64,000 nucleotides of DNA, from contig JAFNEO010000008.1 in the NCBI GenBank assembly GCA_017886205.1, positions 25,399 through 89,398 of the forward strand, read 5' to 3'. The DNA is from Candidatus Aminicenantota bacterium. Lineage in GTDB: Bacteria; Acidobacteriota; Aminicenantia; Aminicenantales; UBA8522. The notes under the pieces were generated by a model. It saw only the letters and a list, made by a program, of their open reading frames with translations. It searched no databases and was not told where the DNA came from. Positions 44,676 to 53,100 of this stretch are shown here, piece after piece (the first letter of the stretch is position 1; each line of letters begins with the position of its first letter). Position numbers and translations under genes: made by a program.

Positions 44676-44811
44676 GCCATATCATCTGGTCTTCCCCTGA
44701 TTTCGTGGCGTCTTTGGCATTCCTCTGTTTTAGGCATCCTTAGCCGTAATTAGGCGGTTTTAGTCAAACTTGGTACCAACAAGATAACAAAGGGAGAGGT
44801 CTGCTCTGATC

Positions 44812-44862
44812 GGTTGACTGGCAGTCAAGAGGTCGCCGGTTCGATCCCGGTCAGCTCCACCA
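44812..44862 (+). pseudogene. 3' half of a tRNA-Ala (GGC)
   Basis: From the anticodon loop CTGGCAG (GGC) through variable loop AGGTC, T-arm GCCGG-TTCGATC-CCGGT, acceptor CAGCTCC, A73 and CCA, it matches a bacterial tRNA-Ala(GGC). No matching 5' half (GGAGCTG) lies upstream. A 3' tRNA half starting at the anticodon is the classical footprint of a tRNA-targeting integrase. The arm that follows (44863-44990) ends with TTTTTGGCACA...TTGTCACACGGGGA, like the arms after repeats C and D. No gene is present in 44863-45295. Confidence 0.78.
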
Positions 44863-45295
44863 TCTGTTTCCCCTTATTTTTCAGTCTTTTCCTTGATTTT
44901 GTCTTTTAAGCCATAGACCCGTAGTTTCAGCTATTTTAAGCCATTTTTGGCACATATTTGTCACACGGGGATACGTCTATTATTCCTCAAAATGCCTAGT
45001 CCGTTAGACGGTTAGTTGTCTCCATCAGTAACTAATAAGAGCCTAGTTGAAGTCACTTCAATTGAAAATGCCAAGCACCAGAGCCCCCCTTGAGAGCCAG
45101 GGATATTAGCAGTATTCCCAGCATCTACGCGCAAAATCGCTTCTATAGCTTTTTTGATGGTGTCTTGTAGCTGATGGAATGTTTTGGGGGGTCAGTTATT
45201 GGGCTTAGGTCCATGCAGGGCTCATCTGAAAATTATTTGACTTGGTCCCCCATTCCTTGTTAACCTTTGACCATACTAGACTAATGGGGTCAGCA

Positions 45296-48200
45296 ATGGC
45301 CACCAAGTGCCCGAAATGTCAAACTGAAAATCCCGAGACTTCTCTTTTCTGTTCCGACTGCGGTACTAAATTAAATTCCGCCAAGGAATTCTCCCTCCTT
45401 CAGACGGAGACACTTCAGACTTCCCTCAAGGAACTCAGCACAGGCTCAACCTTTGCCGGCCGCTACCAGGTTATAGAGGAACTCGGCAAAGGGGGGATGG
45501 GCAAGGTCTACAGGGTCCTGGACAAGAAGCTCAAAGAAGAGGTGGCCCTGAAGCTTATTAAACCCGAGATCGCCTTGGATAGGGAGACGATCGAAAGGTT
45601 CAGCAACGAGTTGAAGCTGGCCCGAAAGATCGGCCACCGGAACGTCGGCCGCATGTATGAGCTTATGGAGGACGAGGGAGCGCATTTCATTACTATGGAG
45701 TATGTGGCTGGCGAGGACCTCAAGAGCTTTATTAGAAGGTCAGGGAAATTGGACATCCCAAAAGCCATATTCCTAGCCAAGCAGGTGTGCGAGGGATTGG
45801 AGGAGGCTCATAGGCTGGGCGTTATTCACCGGGACCTTAAGCCCGGAAACATCATGATCGATAAAGACGGGAATGCCCGGATCATGGATTTCGGCATCGC
45901 CCGGTCTCTCAAGGGGAAAGGCATCACCGGGGCGGGGGTAATGATCGGGACGCCGGAATATATGTCTCCCGAGCAGGCAGAGGCAAAAGAGGTTGATCAG
46001 CGGTCGGACATCTACTCGCTGGGCATCATCCTGTACGAAATGGCGACTGGGAAAGTACCGTTTGAGGGCGATACAGCACTAAGCATTGCCATGAAGCATA
46101 AAGGAGAGATCCCCAAGAACCCTAAGCAGTTTAATCCCAACATCCCTGACGACCTCAGCGGGGTAATTCTTAAATGCCTGGAAAAGGGAAGGGGTAAAAG
46201 ATACCAGACTGCGTCTGAAGTCCATTCAGAGCTGGAAAAGATTGAAAAGGGAATTCCGACCACCGAGCGGATTGTTCCCGAAAGAAAGACCTTCACTTCG
46301 CGGGAAATTACCGTTAAGTTCAGCTTGAGAAAGGCCCTTGTACCGGCCCTATCCATTATGGCTCTTGCCGTGATTGCCTTGGTTGTATGGAGGGTTATCC
46401 CTAGAAAGCAGGCAGCAGGAGCCCCAAAAATCGAGAATTCCGTCGCCGTGATCAGTTTTGAAAATCAGACCGGCGACAAAAGCTACGACTATCTGCAAAA
46501 GGCTATCCCCAATCTGCTCATTACCAGCCTTGAGCAGTCCGGAATCGGCTATATCTCCACCTGGGAAAGGTTGCATGATCTCCTCAAACAGATGGGACGA
46601 GGGGATGTCGAGACAATCGACGGAGACCTGGGCTTCGAAGTCTGCCGCAAGGAGGGTATAGCATCAATAGTTATGGGAAGTTTCGTTAAAGCGGGCGATA
46701 TATTCGCCACCGACGTCAAAGTCCTAGATGTCGAGACGAAGAAACTGCTTAAGAGCGCGAGTTCCAAAGGAAGCGGGGTAAACAGCATCCTGGAAAATCA
46801 AATTGACCAACTGACCCAAGAGATTTGCCAGGGCAAAGGCATCTTTTCAAAGACGGTAGAAGCTTCCCAGAAGAAAGTCATGGAAGTTACGACCAATTCC
46901 ATGGAGGCGTATAATTATTATATAAGAAGTCTTGAGGAGAGGGGGCGATTTCATTTAGATGAGGGCCGACGCTATCTTGAGAAGGCAGTCCAGCTCGATC
47001 CGGAATTTGCCTCGGCCTACTTTAGCCTCGCTTTTTACCACTGGACATGGGGAAATATAAAAGCCAGGGACGAAGCGGCTGAAAAGGCCAAGGCAGTTTC
47101 AGCAAAGGCAACCGAAAAAGAAAGCCTTTGGATTGAAGCCTTTTATGCGTACTGGATCGAAAAGAACCCCGGGGAGTATTTTCGTATACTTAGCGACATA
47201 GAAAGGAAATACCCAAAAGAAAAAACAATCCACTATCGCCTGGGTAATTATTTCCATTACGTGGTTAAAAATTATGGAAAGGCTATCGAGCAATACGACA
47301 AAGCATTGCAGCTCGATCCCGATTATGTCAGTGCCTTGAATTCTCTTGGCTTGCTCTACACCGAGGTAAAGAATTATGACAAGGCCAGCGAGCTCCTCGA
47401 AAGGTATGCCACTCTATCACCAGCCAAACCTAATGCGCTTGATAACCTATCGTTGCTGGATTTCCTAAAGGGGAATATTGATAAAGCTATCGCAAGGGAG
47501 AAAGAAGCGTTGGAATTGGATCCAAATTTTTATTGGAGTCAGATTACTATTCAATACTACTATGCCTTTAATCAAGATTACATTGAGGCCAGGAAATATC
47601 TTGATCGATTTATTTCAACGGCAGAAATGCCCGGTATTAAATGGGAAGGGCATTGCTGCAAAGCGTTCTATGACTATTGGCTGGGAAGCTTTAACTCTTG
47701 TTTAGGTGAACTCCAGAAGGCAGAAGAGATAACTCAAGAGACACAAAATGAAGTCCAGAAGGGCTTTATTGACTATCTCAGGGCTTGGGTCTATCTCGAA
47801 AAGGGCGATTTTGAGCTCAGCCGGAAATGTTTTAAGAACTGGCAAGATGTCTGCATAGCAAATCGGCCTCAAAATGTCACATACAATAAAGCACTGTTGA
47901 GCTTCAATCTTGGCTTGGTCGACCTAAGACAAGGCCGCGTTGATTCCGCTAAGTCCAGATCGGCCGAGATGAAATCACTCTTGCCCGAGGTCTCAACCTT
48001 TAAAGATTATATTGCCTATTATTATGACTTTCTTTCTGCAGAGATTCTCCTTCAGGAGGGGCTGACTGAAAAGGTGATTGCTGTTTACGATAAAAAAACG
48101 TCGATATCAATGCTTGGCTATGAGATTGGCTCTAAGGCTTTCGCGATCGCAGATTACAACCTCCCCCCTCTTAAGGATGGACGAGCCCGAGCTTATGAAC

Positions 48201-48448
48201 AAAAGGGAGATTTAGACGGGGCCATCGCTGAATACGAACGCTTGATTACATTCGATCCTAAACAGGAAGAACGCTTTCTAACGCATCCTATATATTACTA
48301 TCGTCTGGCAAAACTCTACGAAAAGAAGGGGATAAAAGACAAGGCCTCAGTAAATTATCAGAAATTCCTCGACCTATGGAAGGACGCCGACCCTGGTCAG
48401 CCCGAAGTCGAGGATGCCAGGAAGAGGCTGGCTGGGCTGAAGGATTGA
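45296..48448 (+). CDS. Zinc-ribbon Ser/Thr kinase with TolB-like and long TPR region
   Basis: The 1050-residue transmembrane kinase begins [12 protein letters not shown] (CxxC...CxxC, residues 5-22). ATG 45296 aligns with the paralogue's start, so the longer frame from 45242 is rejected. The kinase is intact: glycine loop 64-69, K86, HRD 178-180, DFG 198-200. A membrane helix covers 349-366, then a TolB-like domain ([20 protein letters not shown]) and about ten TPRs ([23 protein letters not shown] and others). The last residues, [21 protein letters not shown], are the peptide found detached in repeats A-D. It is the main cargo of the tRNA-Sec island. Confidence 0.93.
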   Translation: MATKCPKCQTENPETSLFCSDCGTKLNSAKEFSLLQTETLQTSLKELSTGSTFAGRYQVIEELGKGGMGKVYRVLDKKLKEEVALKLIKPEIALDRETIERFSNELKLARKIGHRNVGRMYELMEDEGAHFITMEYVAGEDLKSFIRRSGKLDIPKAIFLAKQVCEGLEEAHRLGVIHRDLKPGNIMIDKDGNARIMDFGIARSLKGKGITGAGVMIGTPEYMSPEQAEAKEVDQRSDIYSLGIILYEMATGKVPFEGDTALSIAMKHKGEIPKNPKQFNPNIPDDLSGVILKCLEKGRGKRYQTASEVHSELEKIEKGIPTTERIVPERKTFTSREITVKFSLRKALVPALSIMALAVIALVVWRVIPRKQAAGAPKIENSVAVISFENQTGDKSYDYLQKAIPNLLITSLEQSGIGYISTWERLHDLLKQMGRGDVETIDGDLGFEVCRKEGIASIVMGSFVKAGDIFATDVKVLDVETKKLLKSASSKGSGVNSILENQIDQLTQEICQGKGIFSKTVEASQKKVMEVTTNSMEAYNYYIRSLEERGRFHLDEGRRYLEKAVQLDPEFASAYFSLAFYHWTWGNIKARDEAAEKAKAVSAKATEKESLWIEAFYAYWIEKNPGEYFRILSDIERKYPKEKTIHYRLGNYFHYVVKNYGKAIEQYDKALQLDPDYVSALNSLGLLYTEVKNYDKASELLERYATLSPAKPNALDNLSLLDFLKGNIDKAIAREKEALELDPNFYWSQITIQYYYAFNQDYIEARKYLDRFISTAEMPGIKWEGHCCKAFYDYWLGSFNSCLGELQKAEEITQETQNEVQKGFIDYLRAWVYLEKGDFELSRKCFKNWQDVCIANRPQNVTYNKALLSFNLGLVDLRQGRVDSAKSRSAEMKSLLPEVSTFKDYIAYYYDFLSAEILLQEGLTEKVIAVYDKKTSISMLGYEIGSKAFAIADYNLPPLKDGRARAYEQKGDLDGAIAEYERLITFDPKQEERFLTHPIYYYRLAKLYEKKGIKDKASVNYQKFLDLWKDADPGQPEVEDARKRLAGLKD

Positions 48449-48572
48449 GGCGAGTGGATACTTGAGGCACGAGGGCCAGGATTGCTGGGCACAAGCGGGA
48501 TGCTAAGCGAATTATGACCTCATAGATAAAAGACGAGAAAAGGGGTAATATATTCTCAAAGGAGGAGAGAAT

Positions 48573-48854
48573 ATGACTGAAAAATTATCTTATGAAGAAT
48601 TTGTAAAGCAAGCGATTCTGAAGCTAAGAACAGGCGATTACAAAGGGATTCACACGGTATACAGCGGTTTTAACGAAGCGTTTAGAAAGTATTTTGATGG
48701 AGCTAACCCGATTGAGATAACTACTCAACTCGCTCAGGAGAAAAAAATCGTGATAAGGCCGGTAAAGGGCGGAGTAATGCTTTACTTGCCAGAAGATGTT
48801 CCACAGACTAATAAGGCCGAACAAGTGCTAAAAAAAATGGGATTAAATAACTAG
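48573..48854 (+). CDS. Small protein, island paralogue of 10013-10294
   Basis: The 93-residue protein has an AAAGGAGGAG ribosome site and shares YKGIHTVYSGFNEAFRKYF and KIVIRPVKGGVMLYLPED with the copy at 10013. Its codon use is AT-richer than that copy, as for the rest of the island. Function unknown. Confidence 0.8.
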   Translation: MTEKLSYEEFVKQAILKLRTGDYKGIHTVYSGFNEAFRKYFDGANPIEITTQLAQEKKIVIRPVKGGVMLYLPEDVPQTNKAEQVLKKMGLNN

Positions 48855-49046
48855 AGAAAACCGGAAGAAAGGAAAGGCCTTAAGAGCTATAGAACTCCGC
48901 GAGAATTCCTCTCGGAAAAGAAACTGAGCGCGAAACGCCGACCTGATTATGGATCCCTCTCGATTGGTCAAGGGGGATAAGGGGGATTAATACGATAAGA
49001 GAAGAGCCTTAAAGGCTAAGAAGGATTCTAGGGCGTGAGCTTTATC

Positions 49047-49352
49047 TTAAACATTCTGCAGTTGAGGAACAAACTGTTTGATTTTCTTCAGGTCCTTCTC
49101 CATCTCCCTCTTTTTCTCTTCAATATCGTGGTGGTTCTGGATGTTGATCCAGAATTCGGGAGAGTTGCCGAAGAATTTGGCAAACCGCAGCGCCGTGTCC
49201 ACAGAAATACTCCGCTTCATCCTGATAATTTCGCTGATCCGAGTCTGGTCAATATTGGTTCCCTTGGAAAGCCGATAGGCTGTGATCTTCATCGGCTTTA
49301 GGAACTCCTCGACCAGAATTTCCCCGGGGTGAATATTAGGAATTTTGGTCAT
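49047..49352 (-). CDS. higA: HigA-type antitoxin (XRE family)
   Basis: The 101-residue helix-turn-helix protein begins IPNIHPGEILVEEFLKPMKIT, followed by AYRLSKGTNIDQTRISEIIRMKRSISVDTALRFAKFFGNSPEFWINIQ, the standard HigA/VapI pattern. ATG 49352 has AAGGAGCGG upstream; a longer frame from 49427 overlaps the toxin. It is the second gene of the pair, in the HigB-HigA order. It should bind the inverted repeat at 49653-49684. Confidence 0.92.
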   Translation of the reverse strand: MTKIPNIHPGEILVEEFLKPMKITAYRLSKGTNIDQTRISEIIRMKRSISVDTALRFAKFFGNSPEFWINIQNHHDIEEKKREMEKDLKKIKQFVPQLQNV

Positions 49353-49365
49353 TTTCCGCTCCTTC

Positions 49366-49650
49366 TCATGAATGATAATCCGTGATTTCCAAGTTATGCG
49401 CATTTCCATCCTTCCATTCGAAGCCAATTCTCCATTGGTCGTTAATGGAAATACTATGCTGGCCCTTCCGTTTGCCGCTTAGGGCATGGAGGCGGTTTCC
49501 GGGTGGTATTTGCAGATCCATCAGGCTGATGGCGGCATGAAGCATGATCAACTTCCGTTTGGCCGTTCTTTGAAACTCGGGAGGAAAACGCCTGGAGTAA
49601 AATCCATCCCATATCTTTTCTGTATCTTTATCCCTAAAGGATACTATCAC
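49366..49650 (-). CDS. higB: HigB-type toxin
   Basis: The 94-residue RelE-fold toxin is read from GTG 49650 (VIVSFRDKDTEKIWDGFYSRRFP, FQRTAKRKLIMLHAAISLMDLQIPPGNRLHAL, SISINDQWRIGFEWKDGNAHNLEITDYH). HigB toxins cleave mRNA on the ribosome. A longer frame from 49758 would put the promoter inside the gene, so GTG is preferred. It lies 13 bases before higA. Confidence 0.9.
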   Translation of the reverse strand: MIVSFRDKDTEKIWDGFYSRRFPPEFQRTAKRKLIMLHAAISLMDLQIPPGNRLHALSGKRKGQHSISINDQWRIGFEWKDGNAHNLEITDYHS

Positions 49651-49652
49651 AA

Positions 49653-49685
49653 GACAATAGTAATATACGCCAAGAGTATTGTCAA
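49653..49685 (-). promoter_or_regulatory. Promoter and operator of higBA
   Basis: On the minus strand TTGACA (49680-49685) and TACTAT (49657-49662) are 17 bases apart. A perfect 7-bp inverted repeat GACAATA/TATTGTC spans the same interval, so a repressor bound there would block the promoter. The expected transcription start is at about the GTG codon, implying a leaderless or nearly leaderless message. Confidence 0.65.
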
Positions 49686-49898
49686 GAGCCGTAGCCGAGG
49701 TCTGGCGATTTCCGGCGCTTTTAAGCTTGTCCGCGGCTCCCTGGCCTAACTTCCGCATTTTTTAACTCAACTTGACATCCCTTCACATTACGCTTTATCA
49801 TCGCGGATGATGGGGCGAGGCAAAAGCGGAACATAAACACTCATTCAGCCAGCAGAGCAGAAAAAGAGGTTCTTATCTATATTATAAGGAGGTAAATT

Positions 49899-50201
49899 AT
49901 GCCGAAAACAAAACTCGGAAAATGGGCAGGTGGATTGATAGCCGCCTGCCTTTTATTTTTTCTAATAGTCATACTTTTGGTTCTTTCGGGACAAAAACCC
50001 AGGGACCCTATAAACCTGTATCTTGCGATACCAGGAATATGTGCGGGAATTTCTGGAATCGCTGCTTTCTTTACCGGGGCAGTAAGCATAATTAAATTTA
50101 GGGAACGGTCAGGCCTTGTAATATTGGCCACAATCGTCGGATTCATTGTTACGCTCATTGTACTAATGGAGGTGGTAGAGGGACTTACTTATTCGCAGTA
50201 A
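49899..50201 (+). CDS. Small membrane protein
   Basis: The 100-residue protein has three hydrophobic segments (about residues 9-30, 42-65, 72-94). A very good AAGGAGG site precedes the ATG. No recognisable family. It is the last gene inside the tRNA-Sec-flanked island. Confidence 0.72.
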   Translation: MPKTKLGKWAGGLIAACLLFFLIVILLVLSGQKPRDPINLYLAIPGICAGISGIAAFFTGAVSIIKFRERSGLVILATIVGFIVTLIVLMEVVEGLTYSQ

Positions 50202-50215
50202 ATAGCTTTAAATCA

Positions 50216-50390
50216 AAATCCGGCACGGCTTCTGATGAAGGGGCCGGGTGGGTTCGATTCCCACATCCTCCCGTTGACCTTGCCAGAGACGCTTACCGTT
50301 TTCGTGGCCCCACTTAATTCCATAAGAGGGGAAGGCGAGATTAATATCATAAAAACAAATCTTTGAGAGCGTCTCTAGCCCTCGATTCCC
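50216..50390 (+). repeat. Right direct repeat: 3' half of tRNA-Sec plus flank
   Basis: It starts at the anticodon-loop region (TCAAAATCC in place of TTCAAATCC), includes the variable arm, T-arm and acceptor strand, and continues with the same 120-bp flank as 44365-44483. There is no 5' half, so it is not a functional tRNA. It differs from the left copy by scattered substitutions, so the duplication is not very recent. Confidence 0.88.
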
Positions 50391-50436
50391 CAAAGGGGGC
50401 AACAAAGAACCTGAGTTCCGCACGACTAAATGGTCC

Positions 50437-50871
50437 CTACTTTGACAGCGTCCACAGCCTCGACTTGTATTCCCTCAAGAAGTTTTCAAGGATTGCATCT
50501 TTCGGAATATCATAAATGCTGTACTTCTGAATCCCTTCCCGGAAAGATCCCTCCGCCCAAATCCGGTTGCCGGACCCATCCTGATATTGCGTTTCCAAAT
50601 ACGGAAATATGCCGTTGACCTTAACTTTATAGCCCAATTCCAATCGTCCCTGATTGTTCACCTCGATGCCGCCGGAATGATCACCGATCGCTATGCTGAC
50701 TTCCCGGCCATATCTTTCCAGTTCTTTTTTCAGTTTCTTGAATACCGGCCTCACCTTCCTAGAAAAAAATTTCTTGACATGAGATTTGACTTGCTCTCCC
50801 TTTTGCTCCCGGCTTTTATCGACTTTCTGGGCCTCGAAGCAACTCTTTAGATCATCTTTCCATTTTTCCAT
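50437..50871 (-). CDS. Hypothetical soluble protein
   Basis: The 144-residue protein has a basic, helical N-terminal half (EKWKDDLKSCFEAQKVDKSREQ, FSRKVRPVFKKLKKELERYG) and a beta-rich C-terminal half (VSIAIGDHSGGIEVNNQGRLELGYKVKVNGIFPYLETQY). No family is recognised. It lies just outside the right island boundary. Confidence 0.6.
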   Translation of the reverse strand: MEKWKDDLKSCFEAQKVDKSREQKGEQVKSHVKKFFSRKVRPVFKKLKKELERYGREVSIAIGDHSGGIEVNNQGRLELGYKVKVNGIFPYLETQYQDGSGNRIWAEGSFREGIQKYSIYDIPKDAILENFLREYKSRLWTLSK

Positions 50872-50909
50872 GCTCGTACATCTCTGTCACGAGATTATCG
50901 ACAAGATGC

Positions 50910-51335
50910 CTATTTCGGCGGAAGGACGAATTCGTAGTCGACGGAGCAATGGTAGGAACTCCGATACCTGGCCACATACTCGGGGCTTTCACTCCCGATG
51001 CAGAGCCGGTAGTTCTTTCCCGCCTCGAAAACAACGCCTTTCTTCGCCTTCATGATAAGCCTATACGAGTCTTCTGCGCCCAGAATCGTTATGTACCAGC
51101 CTTCCGCCAGCGGCTCCTCGCCCTCCAGAATAAGGTGGTACATGTGCTTCGACGCGAACTTGACCTTGATCTTGAATTCGATCTCCTGCGGGGTATAGCG
51201 GACGACTTCAAAGTAGGCATCTTGCGGCGTCTGCCCATGATAGTAGGTCAATGCGGGTTTGACCCGATCAGCGGCGCAGCCGATCAGCCCTAAAGCAGCC
51301 AAGACAGTCAGCCCCTTGAAAATGGTGCTTTTCAT
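50910..51335 (-). CDS. Small lipoprotein of unknown function
   Basis: The 141-residue lipoprotein from ATG 51335 (AGAGGGG upstream) has signal peptide KGLTVLAALGLIGC with lipobox LIGC. The mature domain is beta-rich (YTPQEIEFKIKVKFASKHMYHLILEG, GWYITILGAEDSYRLIMKAKKG). It contains CIGSESPEY and a late Cys that could form a disulfide. It is divergent from the selenoprotein gene. Role unknown. Confidence 0.7.
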   Translation of the reverse strand: MKSTIFKGLTVLAALGLIGCAADRVKPALTYYHGQTPQDAYFEVVRYTPQEIEFKIKVKFASKHMYHLILEGEEPLAEGWYITILGAEDSYRLIMKAKKGVVFEAGKNYRLCIGSESPEYVARYRSSYHCSVDYEFVLPPK

Positions 51336-51462
51336 TGCACATCCCCTCTGCATTTATTCTGAACCGAACCCGCATAAATGTAAAGCCTGCCGACCCGTTC
51401 ATCGGATCAGCGGGGAATGCCGAACCTGGGGCTTGGGTTCGATCAACGTTCCAGCGTTCGTA

Positions 51463-51491
51463 TTGACAATTCCTGGCGGCGTCTCTATAGT
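51463..51491 (+). promoter_or_regulatory. Promoter of the selenoprotein gene
   Basis: TTGACA (51463-51468) and TATAGT (51486-51491) are spaced 17 bases, giving an initiation site just before the GGAGG ribosome site at 51499-51503. Confidence 0.65.
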
Positions 51492-51508
51492 GATAATCGG
51501 AGGTGCCC

Positions 51509-53026
51509 ATGAAGAAAGCACTCGCCTTCCTCGCAATCGTTCTCCTCATCGCCTCCTTCGCTGCGGCCCAAAACTGGTTCAAGGGCTCACTCGACCAGGC
51601 CGTGGCCAAGGCCAAGAGCGAGAACAAACGGGTCCTCCTTGATTTCTTCTCGGGTGGTTGAGGGGGCTGCCGACTGCTGGGTCAGCAGTTTTACCAAAAT
51701 CCGAAATTCCAAGATTTCCTGAACAAGAATTTTGTCCTCTTCCGCGCCGACCGGGATGAAAAAGGGGGCGATGAACTCTTCAAGAAGTTCGGCATCCGCG
51801 GGACGCCCACGACGATGATCATCGACTCCGACGGCTCGGAGTACGATTGGTTTTTGGGCTACGACCCGCCGCCGGACAATTTCCAGGCCCGCCTGGAGAA
51901 GGCCCTAAGGGGCGAAGACACGTATAAGTCGATCTCCGCCGCCTACGCCAAAGACCCCAAGAACATCGACGTCGTCTTCAAACTGGCGCGAAAGTATAAC
52001 GACCGATTTGACCAAGTGAAAGCAACCGAAAAATACAAAGAGGTCATCGCCCTCGATCCGGAAGGCAAAGTCGGGACATACACGACAGAATATTCCAAAG
52101 TCACGGTTCCATACACTCAGTACGCTGAGTTTGCCATCGCCACCTCCAGCTTATACAGTGAGAAGCCCGATCTCGGGCCGGCCAAGGCCTTCATTCAGAA
52201 ATACCCGGAGAGCAAGCTGATCAAAGAAACCTATGACCAGATGGCCCGCTACTACGGCTACGAGGCGCCCAAAGAAGAGGCCGCCCAGTTCTTCCCGGAG
52301 TATGTCGCCAAGTTCCCGAACGATGCCCGTGTCCTCGATGCCTGGCTGACCCGGATCGTCAAGGACAAGGAACTCCTCGACAAGGGCGCCGAACTCGTGG
52401 CCAGGATTGAAGAGTTGACCCGGGACAATCCACTCCCCGACATCAATGCAAATATCGCGGATTTCTACATTCTTAAGGGGGATAAGGCGAAGGCTGATAA
52501 TATCTACGGCAAGGACTTTATGGAGGGAAAGGTATCCCGTTTCGCTTTTGACCTGGTGGGCTACGCCAACTTCTGGCTGGGCAACAACGCCAATCAGGAG
52601 AGCGCCGTGGCCATGGCCGAGACTGCTTTGAAGCTCCAGCCTGAGAACGCCTACATTCTGCAGCAGGTCGCCGCGGCTTATGTCAAGACGGGCCAGGATG
52701 ATAAGGCCTTGGCCATTTTCGGGCCGGAATACATCAAGTCCAATTCCGATGACACCAACAGCCTGTACGGCTACGCGCGCTTCTGGGCTGGGCAAGGCAA
52801 GAACCTGGACAGCGCGTTGGAAGCGGCCAAGAAGTCGGTCGAGCTGAAGCCCGGCGTCTTTTTCACCTGGTCCACGCTGAGCGACGTCCAGCTGAAGCTC
52901 AAGAATTATCCGGAAGCCCTCAAGGCCGCGGAGAAAGCCTACGAGCTGGCCGAAGACTACGCCAAGAAGGGGATCCAGGCCAAGATCGACCGGATCAAGA
53001 AAGAACAAGGCGAGGTCAAGAAGTAG
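51509..53026 (+). CDS. Thioredoxin-fold/TPR selenoprotein with in-frame UGA (U51)
   Basis: The frame runs 505 residues from ATG 51509 (GGAGG 5 bases upstream) if the TGA at 51659-51661 is read as selenocysteine. A signal peptide (LAFLAIVLLIASFAAA) is followed by a thioredoxin domain: VLLDFFSGG-U51-GG-C54-RLLGQQFYQNPKFQDFLNKNFV, and the cis-Pro loop FGIRGTPTTMIIDSDG. U51 occupies the first Cys of the CxxC motif. TPR-like repeats fill residues 130-500. Homology continues on both sides of the UGA without frameshift, a hairpin follows it, and the sel genes are in the window. It is probably an extracytoplasmic redox protein. Standard gene calling would start it at 51815 and lose the thioredoxin domain. 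Confidence 0.92.
51672..51690 (+). promoter_or_regulatory. Bacterial SECIS hairpin candidate
   Basis: Bases 51672-51678 (GACTGCT) pair with 51684-51690 (AGCAGTT), six Watson-Crick pairs plus one wobble, around a GGGTC loop. The loop starts 17 bases after the UGA, within the spacing range of bacterial SECIS elements, and has the G-rich apical loop recognised by SelB in known cases. Confidence 0.75.
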
Positions 53027-53100
53027 AAAAGCCCGGGCGGTTTTGACTTCGGCCCGACCTGTGGTATAAGCTCGTTCTGGATATTTCGTCACTCAAGATC

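Noticed and set aside
50216..50290. A second functional tRNA-Sec
   Set aside because: The 5' half (acceptor strand and D-arm) is missing and the upstream sequence cannot pair.
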